From: Epiperipatus broadwayi
Lineage: Eukaryota > Onychophora > Udeonychophora > Euonychophora > Peripatidae
DNA: 64,000 nucleotides
NCBI GenBank assembly: GCA_028023455.1
Contig: JAQFVV010012400.1
Location: forward strand, 11,785,748-11,849,747
Direction of reading: 5' to 3'
Both the position numbers and the translations under genes were made by a program. Under the pieces are notes generated by a model. It searched no databases. It had not been told where the DNA came from and was given only the letters and a program-made list of their open reading frames with translations. Numbering within the stretch: position 1 is the first letter of the stretch; each line of letters starts with the position of its first letter. Shown piece after piece: positions 27,001 through 42,000 of this stretch.

Positions 27001-30000
27001 ATTAAGATAAGATGTTAAATTAAAAAGTTAAAATAATAATAATAAAACAAAAGTGTATATCCAAAATTAGATTAATCATTCGATTATTCCAAAGTGATTA
27101 AAAATATCCTTCATCCCACTCCAAAAATAATTTTACAAATAAATTTAATTTGAATATTCATTTTGTAAAGTTGATTCACTTTTATTATTAATTGATATAT
27201 AAATGATTAGATGCAATCTAATTTTTAAAAAAGAAAAGAATTATGATTCTTTATGAAATAGTTTTAATTTTAATAGTTGCATAGTTTATGTTGTATATTA
27301 AAAAATATATATAGTGCTTGTTTAAATTGTTGTATGCATGTTTTTTTACTCTTCTTTATACTTGTTCTTTTTTCATACTTCTTTGTCTTGAGATATCTTT
27401 CAGTTTTTTTATTTTAAAATTAATCCTGCCTGGTGATCAATTCTGGTTCTTGGTGAATTTTGTACTTCAACTGTATCTTCTTATACATGGGCCCTCCTTT
27501 CTTTCTGAGATAAGCGTCTCACAATAGCTACTTCACTGCATCAGCATGTGTGTATACTGCAAAGAATGTTGTAGAGTTATTTTTCTTCATTGTTTTTTTT
27601 TTTTTTGCATTTGCTAATAAATATATTTATTTTGTAATTTTTTTTTTTTTTTTTAGAAATTAAATGTTAAGTTTATGTTTTAATAATTTTGATTTATTTT
27701 AATAATTTTTAATTTTAAGATCCACATTTTTTTTTTTGTTTTGTTTGCCCACTGCAGTTTTTTTTTTTGTTTTATTTGATGGTAAGGCAGCTAAATGATC
27801 TATATATACACTTATATTTATTAATTCAGAAAGTTTTGGTGGAATGTAATCTCATTATCCTATTGTAATTTTACTATTTTTGTGCTCTTTTTTTAAATCC
27901 TATTTTGTTATTTTTTTAAGTAATTTAATTTTTTAGAATTTTTATTTTTATATTATTATTTACAATTATGTAAAGATTTTTATCATGAAATGTTTTAATG
28001 AATTTGAAATATTCAGGAATTGTAATTAAATTGATTGTTTTTATTATCATGTTTGTATTTTACTAAAATGTATAGTTTACTAAACAAAAAAAAAACTTAT
28101 GTGTTTAAAATAAAAATGAAAAGATTATGTAATTTATGAATACCAGATATTCTGTGAATACAGAAGACATTTTAATATTGATATGTTTAAAAAAGAAAAG
28201 ACATCGGATATTTTTTATGGATGAAATATGTCAAGCTGATCTATGGAATTCAATTGACTTTTAACTTGCCATTTTTATAAAAATAATGCCTTAATGGTTG
28301 AAGTTGCCAAGCAGTTTAAAAAGTATCACTATATAAATATTATTAATGTAAGCATTCATTTCCTTCATTTTTATATTCATGTGAAGTCTAACTTTTATTG
28401 GTAAAAAAAAAAAGTTGTGTTATTCATTGGTAAGTATATTTTTATGAAAAACTTTAAATGAATTACTTCCAAACTTCAGATAAAAGTGCAGCTCTTTAAT
28501 TTTATTTAAAAATTAAAGAACTTAAATTGCTAATTTACTCCAATGGTTATATCATTATTGTTCCAATCCACCCCGCACCCCCCAAAAGTAAGAAATTATG
28601 TATAAAACATTATGAAATGAAATTTTGGAGATATGTACAGGTACAATATTATAAATTCAGCATCCTAATATTCAATAATTTCAAATATCCAAACAAAATT
28701 ATGAAGGAAGGAATTTTATAAATTTTTACAACCACCAAACTTTACTATCTTTAACATAAATTAGGATTTATATAATTAACATTTTTTAAAATTTAATCTT
28801 AAATATTGATATTGTAAAATAAACTTCATACATTAAATGGATTAAATACATATATACATTTTGAAATAAATTATAAAAATTTTTTTTATAAATTAATAAA
28901 GTTTAATTAATATGGGCATCGTGGTTTTTATTTTATTTTTTAAATTTATTCAGCTGCTCTACTTAATTCATGACATATTTTTAAAACAAAAAGCAGAAGA
29001 AATAATGACTAAATAAAATGACATAAATTAACAATTGAAAGAAAATTTTTTCATGAAAATTGGGGGGAGGGGGGAGCTATCCTAGATAAATTAGCAAGAA
29101 ACAAAATTATAAATTTCTGTTTGATTGTAACAATATAAAGTATTGTAAATGTATCTCTACAATATTAAAATTAATAATTATATATTCATTTATTAATTAC
29201 ATTTAACATTTATTTACATTTTTATCAGTATATATATATATGCTGTAAAGGTAACAAACATCAAAGGTGTATTGATGAGCTATTAACATTTAGTCTGGCA
29301 AAATTGTTAAAATTATCAATAAAAAAGTTCTGGATTAATTTTATCACACCTGCATATATATATAAACATTTTTGCTTTTTATTTTTTTTTTAATCTGAAC
29401 TACCAAAAATTTTATAAAAATAAAACATCTATATAATGTTCTTGTTAAATATTTTTAAAAATTTATATTTTTGTTAATTTAAAAAAAAATATATCTAAAG
29501 AATGTTATTTTTTATTATTTATTTAAAAAAAATTAAATATCAAAAAATAAACCATTAAATTTGTTGTAATATTTTTAGTTTAAGAAGTCTTTATTTAAAT
29601 GATATTGCTTTTACTAAATTATGAAATAATTAGTATAATAAGAGAATTTACTTAGTACAATTTGAATCTCATGTTTGGTTGCTTAAATCTTTGGATTACT
29701 TATATTGTTATTTTATAAAGAATTCTATCTTTTTTCTGATTAATTCATAGCTACAGATTAATCCTAGAAGTTTGCAAATATGAATTGCATTATTTGTATA
29801 TTTATAAAACAATTTTATAAACTGGTGGATAAAAAATACAGTATTATAGCCTGATTTTAATGATTGTCAAAAGTGAAAATTTGAACATGTAAAATGGAAT
29901 AGAAACAAAATTTAAAAATATAATAATTAAGATTTCTGGTATTGTAATTATTTACCATTTTCCTCCCAAAAGCATAATAATAAGATTTAAAGAATAAACA

Positions 30001-33000
30001 AACATTGATCAAAGTATTCATTGTTTGGTTTTATATTTATATCTAAAAATATTGAAACTTAATATTTTAATAACTCACTAATGAGATTTTTAAATATTAA
30101 ATTTAACTAAAAATAATAATTTGAAATATTAGAATAATTTTAATAAAAAATATATACTTAATAGAAAATGCAAATTTAAAATATAATAAGAAAAAATGAT
30201 TTCTGATGTTTGAAATTGAGTGATTTCTTATATTGCAGCTAAGCTTCTTTTTTATTTTCTAATTTTCATTTAATGGTTTTTATTTATTTCATCTTTTTAA
30301 TAAATAAAATTAAGTTATCTTTCTACATTTAATTTGTGTGTGAGAGAGAAAGTTTATGCATTGAGTTTTATATTACTGAAATCTAAAATTTTAATTATTC
30401 ACTTTGTGTTTGACATACATTATTTACAATGAAATTTAGTTACACTTTATTGTAATTTTACATTATTATTATTGTGAATATATGTATAATGTTTTAAAAT
30501 TTTTTATTTTCATTCAGTCTGTGTCTGTGGGTTTTTTTTTCTTCCAATATTGTAATATTTATTTTTTTTAGATTCATTGTGTAAATATAGTTCTTAAAAT
30601 AGAATGTTGAAATTTATATGTGATTGTCAAGATGATGGTATTAGAATTAAAATATTTTCAAGATTTTAAAATTACCCTTTTATTTAAATCTTTAAGTTTT
30701 AATCTGATATAAATGATTTTTAATATATAAATTCTTCATTTATGAAAAGAACAAAAGTAATAATAAAATAACATATCATAAAACTATTTTTTTAACTGTA
30801 AAACTATTTATTAAATTTATATTAAATGTTGTAATATCATGAAGTTGTAAGAAAAAATCAAGCTATATTTATGAATGTAAAAACCAATAAGCATTCACTG
30901 ACTTTTCTTCATCTTACATTAAATGTTATTATTGATACGTCTCTTTCAACTTCAGAAACCACAATGTAAACAATGAATAAAATCAGTGGGCAATAAATGG
31001 CTGTGCAGTGAGATTCGTATGATTAGTTTCTAGATAATTAGCTATCTTTTTGAATGATCACTTTTACATTTATTTTTCATAGACAATGGTATCATAATTT
31101 AAAGATTTTAAGGTTTTGAATCCAATCTAAACATCCTCTTTAGTTGATACTATAAGCTAGCTGCAAACATGCTTAACATTTTAACAAAAATATGAAAGAG
31201 AAATGTTAGTAGTGACATTTATATGTGTAATCAATATTTTATAAAAGTTTATAATGCAAAAATTATATTTAAAAAATAAAAATAAATCATGTTTATTTTT
31301 TATTCATTTTAAAAATGTTTTTTTATAAATTTATTTCTAGTTTAATCATTTTTTATTACTAATTTGATAATTATTAAGATATGTATAAATTTTACATATG
31401 GTTTGAACAATTTATTTTATAATGCTGCCTCCATCTTATTTTTAATTATTACCATCCTCCATGCTTTTGCCTGTGTCTGAGTTCTATTTTGCATGATGAT
31501 TCCTTATTGGGGCCCATGTTTCCCGTTAGTAACCACATATTGTTTACCAGGCTGAATTCCATCATCAGCAGATGCACGATCCAAGTATGGCAGAGGAGAG
31601 CGCCACTCTTCTGAGCGAGGAAGCCTTGAGAGCAGGAGGACAAGCCTTGAAGTTAGGGTGAGACTGGTGTAAACTTGTTTAACTGCATGGGCAAACATTG
31701 AAAGAAACATCTTGGGATGGGATAAGAACAAACACTTGTCACTCTGGAGATACACCCAGTAAATTGAAGTTGCCAGGAAATATTTAAAATTAATAAATTG
31801 AAAATTAAAGTCAATGGTATTTCATTTGGTTTTTAAATGTAATTATTCATAGAAAATAGAAATATTTATTGAGAATAAATAAAACAGGCTAATTTAAAGT
31901 GAATGTTTACAAATTATTAAATTCAGATTTCCATATATTTAATATTTGCTTAAAAAATTAATGGATGTATTTTGCAATTTTTTTTTTTTGATTATATTGC
32001 AAAATTTTTTTTTTTTAAAAATTGTTGGTGTAATGTAACCAAGTTATATTTATAAATTGCTTAGCTTATTTGGTCATATTGTTATGGATTAAAAAGTAGA
32101 ATATTGGAATTATTTGCATTTATTTATTTTGTTGTTTTGAGAATTAGTTTTAGAAATCATAACTTTTTAAATAACAAAGTGTCTTAATTATAATATATAT
32201 ATATTGCTTTATTTTAGCTGTTTATAATTCACTTTTCTGTCGTATTTGGTTACCTAAAATTATCAGTATTATACATTTGCTTATTGTTGTAATGTGGCTT
32301 TTGCATTGTTTTTTTTTTTTAACTCAGTATTTCCTGGCAGCATCTTCATTTTCATTATTAATCTATCCATCTTCATTGACCGACCATTCAAGATTAAAAA
32401 GCAATATGATTTGTCAGTAATATATATATATATTTATTTTTTTTAGTTTTTTTTTTTGTATGTGTTTGTTTGTGCATTTCAATTTATTAGATGGACTATT
32501 GAAATTTTTTCCAGAACATCAAGTGATTGTTCTTCATTGGGATTTGTTTTTAGTTATTATTTTAATTATTTATTTTTGAATATTATTTTGGCCAGACAGA
32601 GGCGCAGGGTGGTTTGATCACAACAACGAATCAAAATATATTGGAAGTTACGAATGTGGGACAGCAACAATCACCTTCCTCCCAGCTAGGGTAGGTCTTG
32701 CATAATTTAAAAACAGTGGCCCTGGCTGTTTGCCACAGCTTTGTTTGAAACATTTCATCATTTTATTTAGTTCGTTATTATTATTTAATTTTTCTTTTCT
32801 TTGTTTGTTTTTCTTTTTTTTTTTAGTTTTAGTATAAACTTTGATCTAAATCGATAACTTCTTTGAAATGAAAACAAATAACACTGTGGTACAGCTGGGA
32901 ATTCTAAAAATAAGGACTAAAGATTAGTATTTATTAAGAATATGCATACTTTTTTAAAAAAAAAAAAACATTCCAAACTAACAATTTTCTTTCTGCGAAT

Positions 33001-36000
33001 GCACTTGAATTTCCACTTTCCATTAACAGGCAATTGTCACATGACCTACTTTTATGACACAACTAAAATGCAATACTCTTTGTATGGATTTATTATGGGG
33101 AAATGGATTCATTTTTTAAAAAAACATTTGGTAAAATCTATATATAGTCCATACAGAGAATAATGCTAGAGGGAGGAGGTGATTTTTTTTTCCCTTGTCT
33201 TTATTATGCTTATCCTTTATTCTAAAGTAGATGTAGAAATGCGGTTTTTTTCCTCTCATTTTTTAACATACTACCATTTCTTTTTTATTTTATTTGTAGT
33301 TATCTATTTAATATTTTAACATTTAATATGCCATAAATCCCTATTTTCAAAATTTTATTAAATTACTTTAGAATGGTAATTTATGAAAAAAAAAATCAAA
33401 ATATGGATATTCTCTGTTAGAATGCAGTTATAGTAAGAAGAAAATAGAGAGTACTATGAAAGTGATAATAACACATGATCAATATTAGTAGTTTTCCATT
33501 TCTCGCCACTCTTAAGCAATTTATTTTAGCTTCTCAGTTTAAGATCTGCATTGAAATCTTTAATGTACACTTAAATTATTAACATGCATATATTGTTTAC
33601 AATTTTTTTAGTCATATAAATATCTGAATATTTATATGTCTAAAATTACAATTGCAAAAAAAAAAAAAAAAGATAATTTTTGGAATGAATTATGTAATTA
33701 ATATAATTATAAAAACATCTATCATATTAGGTATTGATAAAAGACAGGTGTCCACAGTATTATTTTTGAGTGTCTATTTTTTATTAAGATTTAGTAATAG
33801 ATAGCCAAATTGCAGCTTGCTTGATTTTTCACTGCAGTCTTTACATAGGACAATTCCAACTTTTTTAAGCTACTTTCTTTATTACTTTCTATTTTTGAGC
33901 CTTTAAAAAAGCATAGCTGTTTTCTCCAAAAGTTATCTAAGTGTTTTATCATTTCTTTGACAAGAAATAATTTTACAATGGCTTTTAAATTTTATCAGTA
34001 AATATTATTTTGTGTTGTGATTTTTTTCCCAGAATGGCATTGGTTCTTATTTTGTTTTAAAAGACTGTCTATCATATTTATTTTTTTGTTTTAAAGTTCT
34101 GTTATAAATTAAAAGATAGTGATATTTTGTAGAAAGGCAATAGTTAATGTCAAATTAAAAAAGTCTACAGTAGTGTCAAAATAAATGGAAATCTAATAAA
34201 CATTAAAGGAATGATGATAGTGCCTGCAGTGATAAATAGCCAGAGTAAACAGTTACAATTATTTGTAATTTTTTGCAGATTTAATCCATCAATCATTTTT
34301 AATTTATTTATCAATCATGAATTTCTCTTTTTAAATCTCTATATTATTTATGAAGCTCTACATTTATTTTTTTTATTAAGTCAAATAGAAAATGTTATGT
34401 TTCTTTTCTAATCAATTGAAAAGATTAGGATTTTTTTTTTTAAGCAAACCCAATGACAGATATACTCATATTCATAATGTATTTTTTAAGAGAAATCCAT
34501 GCTTTAATAACTTGAAGTGGAAGTGACTTCTAAAATGTGCGCATCAAATTTCTTACTAGTATATTTAACATAGAACTTTTTTTTAAACCCATTATCACTT
34601 CAATTTTTAATCTGTTCAAATAACCTGCATCTTCAGATGACCATATAATTGATATCTACAGATTATTGCCAAAACTATTTTTATATTTCACCAATTAGCA
34701 GTTCATATCAAATACAGAATTTCTCACTACTATGTCAATAAAATGTTAAGCTAATTGTACCATTCCCTATTTTAGAAAATTGGCATTGTAATAAGTTTTA
34801 ATAATTTTTTTAACGTAAAAAGTAGAATATATAAAATTCATTCTTGTGTTTAGTTTTGTTTTAAAAAGATTGATTTGGGTAAAATTATTAGCAAGTCCAA
34901 TTTAGTTACTAAATTTGTTTTTATCTTAATTGGCCAATACTTTTATATTCATTTAGAGGTATTTAGATAGCCCAGTTATTAGTTATCTAAATTCTTTGCT
35001 TATATTTAAGTAATTATAAGTTGTAAACTTTCAAAACTTTGTCAACATAGTATGTAATGAGTTACTGATTCTTAGGGCACTTTATGAATTTATATTACCT
35101 TATTTACTTTTTTTCTCCAAATTAAAAATAAACTTTTCTCTGCCATGTTATTTGATAATTTAAAGACTGATTAGTGTAGAAATAGTATATAGCAGAGATT
35201 CCCAAGTGTGGGTCATGATCCACTGTTGGATCACAAGGTAATTTTAGATAGGTCCCACTAAATATTAAAACATGAAAGTATTTTACATGTTTTTTTTAAA
35301 AAAGGAAAGTATTATGACAATATGTATTTAATTTATGTATATGTTTATATCTCTTAATGTATCTAGTAATTAAGAAATATGCATATATATTAATTTTAAG
35401 TGTATTCAATAAAAAATATTAAAACATGATTTTCTTTATTCACCTCCCCTCTTGCTCTTTAAATGATGTATTACAAATGAGTGGATTCTGAAAAGTTATT
35501 GTTTTTGAAAATAGATTGTGACCTACAAAAGTTTGGGAAATTCTGGTATATAATATAAATAACTTATTCTTAAAATGTCTTTTTTTCTCATGTATTTATT
35601 TAACTATATATTTTACACACGTGAATGATACATTTTCATTAACTAATTGTTTATATGTAAATGATACGACAATTAAATAAGAACATATTTGAATTTTGTA
35701 AAAATGAATTATTTAAAAAAATATTAATAATTAACAGTAAATAAACAATTTTTCCACAATAAAAATAGTTTATTGCAAGTCTATTACTTTAGAACAAAAA
35801 ATTTTTATGTATATTTTTTCATTGCTATTTGTTTTATAATTTTATTTAAATGAGGGAAGGACTGTTATTTTTTAAATTGATGGGCTAATTGGAATTCAAG
35901 ATAAGTATAATTTTAAGATTTATATATTTTCAAAGCAAAAAAAAAAAGTGTATGTATTTTTTCTAAATATTTGTTTGTAATTGTGTTAGGTTTGTGGCAG

Positions 36001-39000
36001 GAGTAATTCTACGAGAACGGATACCAGTTTTTGAACGAATGTTGTGGCGTGTTTGCCGAGGAAATGTTTTCTTGAAACAAGCCGAAATTGAGACACCATT
36101 AGAAGACCCTGTTACAGTAAGTTCATTTATAAAACAGAAGAAAAGTTCTAAAAGTTGTATTTAATAAAAATTAAAAAAAGATGTAACATTATAAAATAAT
36201 TTTAATTCTTATGAAACTAAGTGAAAAACTTTTTATTATTATTATTATTTAAATTGCAATATTATTTTATAATGTTGATTAATTTTAGTTTAGACAAATC
36301 TTTTAGAATGAAACGAGAAAAGAAAAAATTAAAGGAAAATGTCATAAAATCTATAATTTCAATAAAAGTGCTAAGATTGAGTAAATGGCACTTCCATTTT
36401 ACCCTAGAGGATAAAGATTTTTTTCTTTTACCTAATAAAATTTTATCCTTTTTTAAATTCAACTACATTAATTACAAACAATGAGACATTATATTACAAT
36501 AATGTTAACTTTAAAATCACTATCATTAGTGTTCATAAGGCTCAGAATAGACATACAGAGAGCAAATGTTTGCAATACTTTGTAAAGAGAGAAAATTAAT
36601 AGTTATAGAAAGGAATAGATAGGCAATTCCTATTATCGTTTAACATGAAAATTATTGATTATGGATAATACAAAAAGAATGTTGAGTTTAATGAATAAAA
36701 GTTATATATTTGATAATATAATAGTTTGATTAAACAATCACATTTGAACATTATCAATGTTGTGATGTCATTAATTGCTATCCTCTTTAATTTATTCTAA
36801 TATGTTGATTACATTCTTTATTATAGAAGCACAATTTTTGCAAAGCAGTATAAATAAAGCATTGTTGAAAATGTTTCAATGAGAATTTTAAATTTTCTAA
36901 TGTGGAATCAATTTTCAAATAATTTTAAATATTTTCTATAGAGTTGAGGTCATATCAGATTATTCATTTCATATGATTTATTGTTTTACTAAGGGAACTG
37001 TATAATATGAATTACAATCATTAAAACTAAATCAAGATCCAACTATAATTAAAAAAGTATAAAGAATATTATTTTCTGCCACATCTCTTGTAAGAAGTTA
37101 TAAAATATATGTAAAATGATACCACATAATTCAATTACAATGATTATAAGGAACTTAAGATATCTACACAATGCACAATCACTGGTATAGAATACAAATA
37201 TTTTCAATTAACTAAGGATTTGAGGAGAAATCTAAAAAATCATGTCTTAGTTAGGAATAGCAATTAATTTAATAAAACTTTATTGAAAAAAATAAATAAT
37301 TTGCTATATGTAAATTTACTATGAAAGTAAAATATATAGTGTATGCTGATCATCCATTATTTCATTTAAGAATTAAATAAATTTTCAGCTGGAATTTAGT
37401 TTGAATATTACTTTATTTCTGTCTCAAAATGAAAAATTTTGAAATATCAGTATTTATGACCTGCTTGCTGAAAACTTGATTAATCAGTGACCATTATGAT
37501 ATAGTTTACTATAAAATTCCCATCTCTAGTCCAGTTTCTGACTTTAACTTTCATTAGTAAAGATTAAGATTCAAAGCTGAAATTCATGCAACTAACAGAC
37601 TCTTTTTATTCCTCTATAACTTACAGTAGGTAGCTCTAGAATAAAGATAACTGCTCTTGGAAGCTTATGATAAAATCATGTGATGTTGGTATTAACTATG
37701 AACTAAACAATTAGATTGAAAATATAAGCTGTTTAGTCATTGATTTTGTTAAATGTCATTAAATTGACTATTTCAAATTGTACTTTTTACCATTCAATTT
37801 TTTTGGATAATATTCAAAGTAGACATAATGTACTTCAAGTTTTGAAAGAAATATAATTTGAAGCAGTAAAATCACTCTGTCATTAAAAAAAAAAAATGTT
37901 TACATGGTTTCCTTAATTTATGGTAAAGAACTTAAAACCATTTTATTAAGTGAAAATTTATTTTTAATCTACATCATAGTTCTAATTTTATTATGAATCC
38001 TTATAGTGAAAACATTTAGAAATTAATAATGGATAAGGTCTTTGAAAAAACTAAATAATGAATGCAATGATGAATTATGAACTATTTTTTCATCTAGAAA
38101 TGTTTCAGTAATGATTAGAAGCCATAAAAAAAATTATTATATAACAATGTAATCGCTTGATCACATATCAGTCAAATACGATAAATGAAATAAAAAATTT
38201 TTAGAATAAAAATCAAATGCTCTGCTAATATATAAAATTTAAATCATTATTTTAATACTCTTATTTCAAATTTGATATGAAGTTATATTAATAGTTTTAA
38301 AAACTGAAAATAATTGTTCTATTGCTCAGGAGATCAAATAATAATTGAGCAATCTGATAAGGCACAAAAATTTCTTTAACTAAGCAATTTTATTTGTGAT
38401 TTTAAATATATGTATATAAAGTAGTGTAAATTTATGCTAAAAATAATATTTATTTTAACTTATTATTATTAAATTAAGAATATAAAAAAATATTTTTTTT
38501 TTTTTATTTGTAAATGTATGCTTTTATTAGTTTATTTTGATATTGTAACTTATTTTTAGGGAGATCAAGTTTCAAAGAGTGTTTTTATAATTTTTTTCCA
38601 AGGAGAACAGCTAAAAATAAGAGTGAAGAAGATATGTGAAGGGTTAGTATATTTTATATAAGTTTGTGTATGTATTAAATGTGTGCATAATATGTTTATT
38701 TGATTTTGAAATAAAAATATATTCAGAGTTCATTTGAAAGTCAAAAAAGTATAATAGCAAAAATATTTAAAAAAAAAAGTGATTTAAATAAAAGCTAAGG
38801 ATCTGCTAATATTTAAAATACATATATCTACTAGAAAATAATCTTAGAGGAAAATATTGATGTTTACATTAACATGTACACTATATTATATAAAAAAATA
38901 AAGTATAGTCAGAATGGATTATAAAGAAATATATACTAAAGTCACCAGAACATATTTTTAAATTATGTTTTTATTATAATAATATAATTTAAAGATTTTT

Positions 39001-42000
39001 TTCATAGTTTTATTATTATTCTTTATATTCAATGTGTTTATGGAAGAAAAGAAAAGATGAAATAGTATTGGTTATGATGAAATGGTTGTACAGATAGTTG
39101 GTTCATGTAATCGGTGATTTCTAAAAGTATTAGTCTAAAAAATGTAAATAGTTTAAAATTGAATTTGATATGAACCTAAAGATATTTTAACCTACTTATG
39201 CTTCAATTGCAACATATTACTTGATTTAGATTCTTCAAACTATTCCAATCAATGTAGCTTGCATACTTCTCTTAAAGTGGAACTATTACAGCTATAAAGC
39301 ATTCACATTGATTATTCTTAAGGTTTTCATTGATTAGAAGTAAAGTAAAATATAGTAATCTTGAATTTGTTTATCTTTTAAAATGATTTAATGAAAATTA
39401 AATTTTTTACGTGCATAATTTTATAAATTTTGATAAGTATATTAGCATAACATTCTTTCAGCACCCATGCCAAACACAAAAGTATTAGTTTAATTTTTAA
39501 TCACTTTATGACTTCTCAAATTTTATTATGATTTAAGCTGAAATTTTAGATGAAACTGGTGAGAATATTTATTTAAAATGTTGCATTTGAAATATTTTTA
39601 AACTTATGAACTATTAATTCTTGATTATATCGGATAGAATATTTTCTTAATTAATTATTTTTTAGAAAGGCAAACAATATGGTAATGATTGACCAAAGAC
39701 TCTTGGCTAATGGAATACATTATTCAAATTATATCAGCTTTTGATGAAGATACAACAATTTTTCAAAGTCAATATATTTTATTTGTCATTCCATATAAAA
39801 TTATATCAAATTTCTATAAATACAGAATAAAAATGAAGAGGAAAACTTAAAGATATTTTATATAAATCTTATATGCAATTTTTTATTAAGACTATGTTAT
39901 TTGAAATTGCAATGAGATGCCAATAAAATGCATCTAGGTCAGATAGGTGATTAAATTATAAATATTTGTGTAGTATATTATCCCATAAAAATTCTACATC
40001 AGAATTATGTTCAAAATATTTATAGAATGCAAATGTAATAAAATAAACAATTTTAAATAATTACGAGTATAAAATTCAAATATATAATAGTACCTTTTTT
40101 TTTGGCATTATTCTGACATCACAATTAGATGATCTTCAGAAGCATTGATCAAAATTAAATTGACAATTTTGAGCTTGTATTTTTTAAAAGCCATTTAAAA
40201 AAAGGAAGAATGCCAAAGCAATATCATTAAAAGATATAACTTCAACAGATGAAAAATCTGGATAATATTATAAACAAAAAAAAAATTACATCTGATTTTT
40301 TTTTTCTTCAAAAAGCTAGAATGTTTTAGAACTTTATCACAATATATAACTTGATAAGTAATTATTAGTCTGACTTTCTTCTTATTTAATAAATTGGACA
40401 TATAATTTTATGCTTTATGTAGTAAGGGTATTTATAAATATTACCAAAATCACACTTTTCTTTATTTTGCTGTAATATCCTATAAATACAATTTATCCAA
40501 ACCATTTCAAACACTTTTTTGCAAAACTCTTTATTTGTACATATATACATACACTTATGTTTCGACTGTCCTGCAGTCTTCTTCAGAGCCAGTATATATA
40601 TACAAATGTACAAATAGAGTTTTGCTAAAAAGTGTTTGAAGTGATTTGGATAAATTAACATTTATAAATATAGTTAAAACAATGCCATTATTTATTTTTC
40701 ATGTTATGTGTTTTATAACTGAATGTTAAATGCAGAAATTTTACTGCTTACTTTTTTAATCTTCAGTATATTATTATTTGATAGGTATTTTGAAAGTTTT
40801 TAAAATACATTAAAGTTTTGAATGCCATAATATAGTTTTTTTTGTGTTATGTTTTTGAACTTTTTAATAATGTTAATTGAATTTCTTGTCAATTTTTATA
40901 GGTTTTTTAAAATTATTTAAAGTTTTTTCATTTCATTTATTTTTGCATATTTTTTTTTTACTTTTATGATATGTGTTTTTCTCTATATAAATTTTATATT
41001 GGGATGTTAATCATTAGAATTTTATGAAAACATTGATATATAAGTCATTACTAATTTTGTTCTTGATTTTTTTTTTTTTTGACAAGTCAAGTATCAACAT
41101 CATTTTCAACCATTATTGATCTATTGTTAAGATGAAGATCTTTCAAGTTTAATTCAGTTCCTTTCTTATTCACATAATACTAGCAAGTTTCCTTATTTCA
41201 TCCATCCATCTGACCAAGATATTTATAATTGTTAATTTCTATTAATTCAAGATTATCAACCTTTATCTTCTGCTGAAAAAATCCATTGAACATAATTTTA
41301 GTTTTTTAATCATTTATTTTTTCATACTTTTATCTGATAACTCAACATTTCCAAAAGCTTTAAAGCAGTATTTGCAAAAACAACCACATAGTCAGCACAA
41401 TCTAGATGAATTCAGCAATCTCCATTTGCTTTTATTTCCTTAGATTCTCATTTTATTCTACAAAACCTTTTCTTGGAATCGAATTTAAAACTTTAACAGT
41501 CCATCTATTATCATCTCTTATAACAATATGTTCAACCCAGCTCCATTTCGGATCTGTTAATTCTTCCAATAATGATAGTGATACATGTTTGTTCTCTCAC
41601 TCATGTATTTTATTTTTGATTTCTTCTTGTTACTATTAACAAACATCTCTCCATACTTCATTGAGTGGTCTGAATTCTCTATATTGTTTTATTATTAAGT
41701 ATCCTAGTCTCAGATCCATAAATAAGAAATGGTAAAATGCATTTTATTTGTATTAATAATCTGACCAAGATATTTGTAGTTGTTAATTTTGATTAATTCA
41801 AGATTAATATTCTTCTAAAAAAATCTGTTGAACATTAGTTTTTTTTAATCATTTACTTTTCATACTTTTATCTGATAATTTTTTCAACATAAGTTTTGGA
41901 GATATGGAAGCACCATATTATACACCAATCTCACTGTTACATTTTAATAAATATTCTTTGACAGTATCTCTGATTTATATGTTGATGATCTAAAGCTTTA

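Noticed and set aside
31449-31755. Minus-strand open frames over the alternative exon
   Set aside because: They are shadows of exon 5a; the plus strand has the family similarity and splice sites.
36221-36484. 87-codon plus frame after exon 6
   Set aside because: It is Lys/Phe-rich, AT-driven, overlapped by an equal minus frame and lies in an intron.
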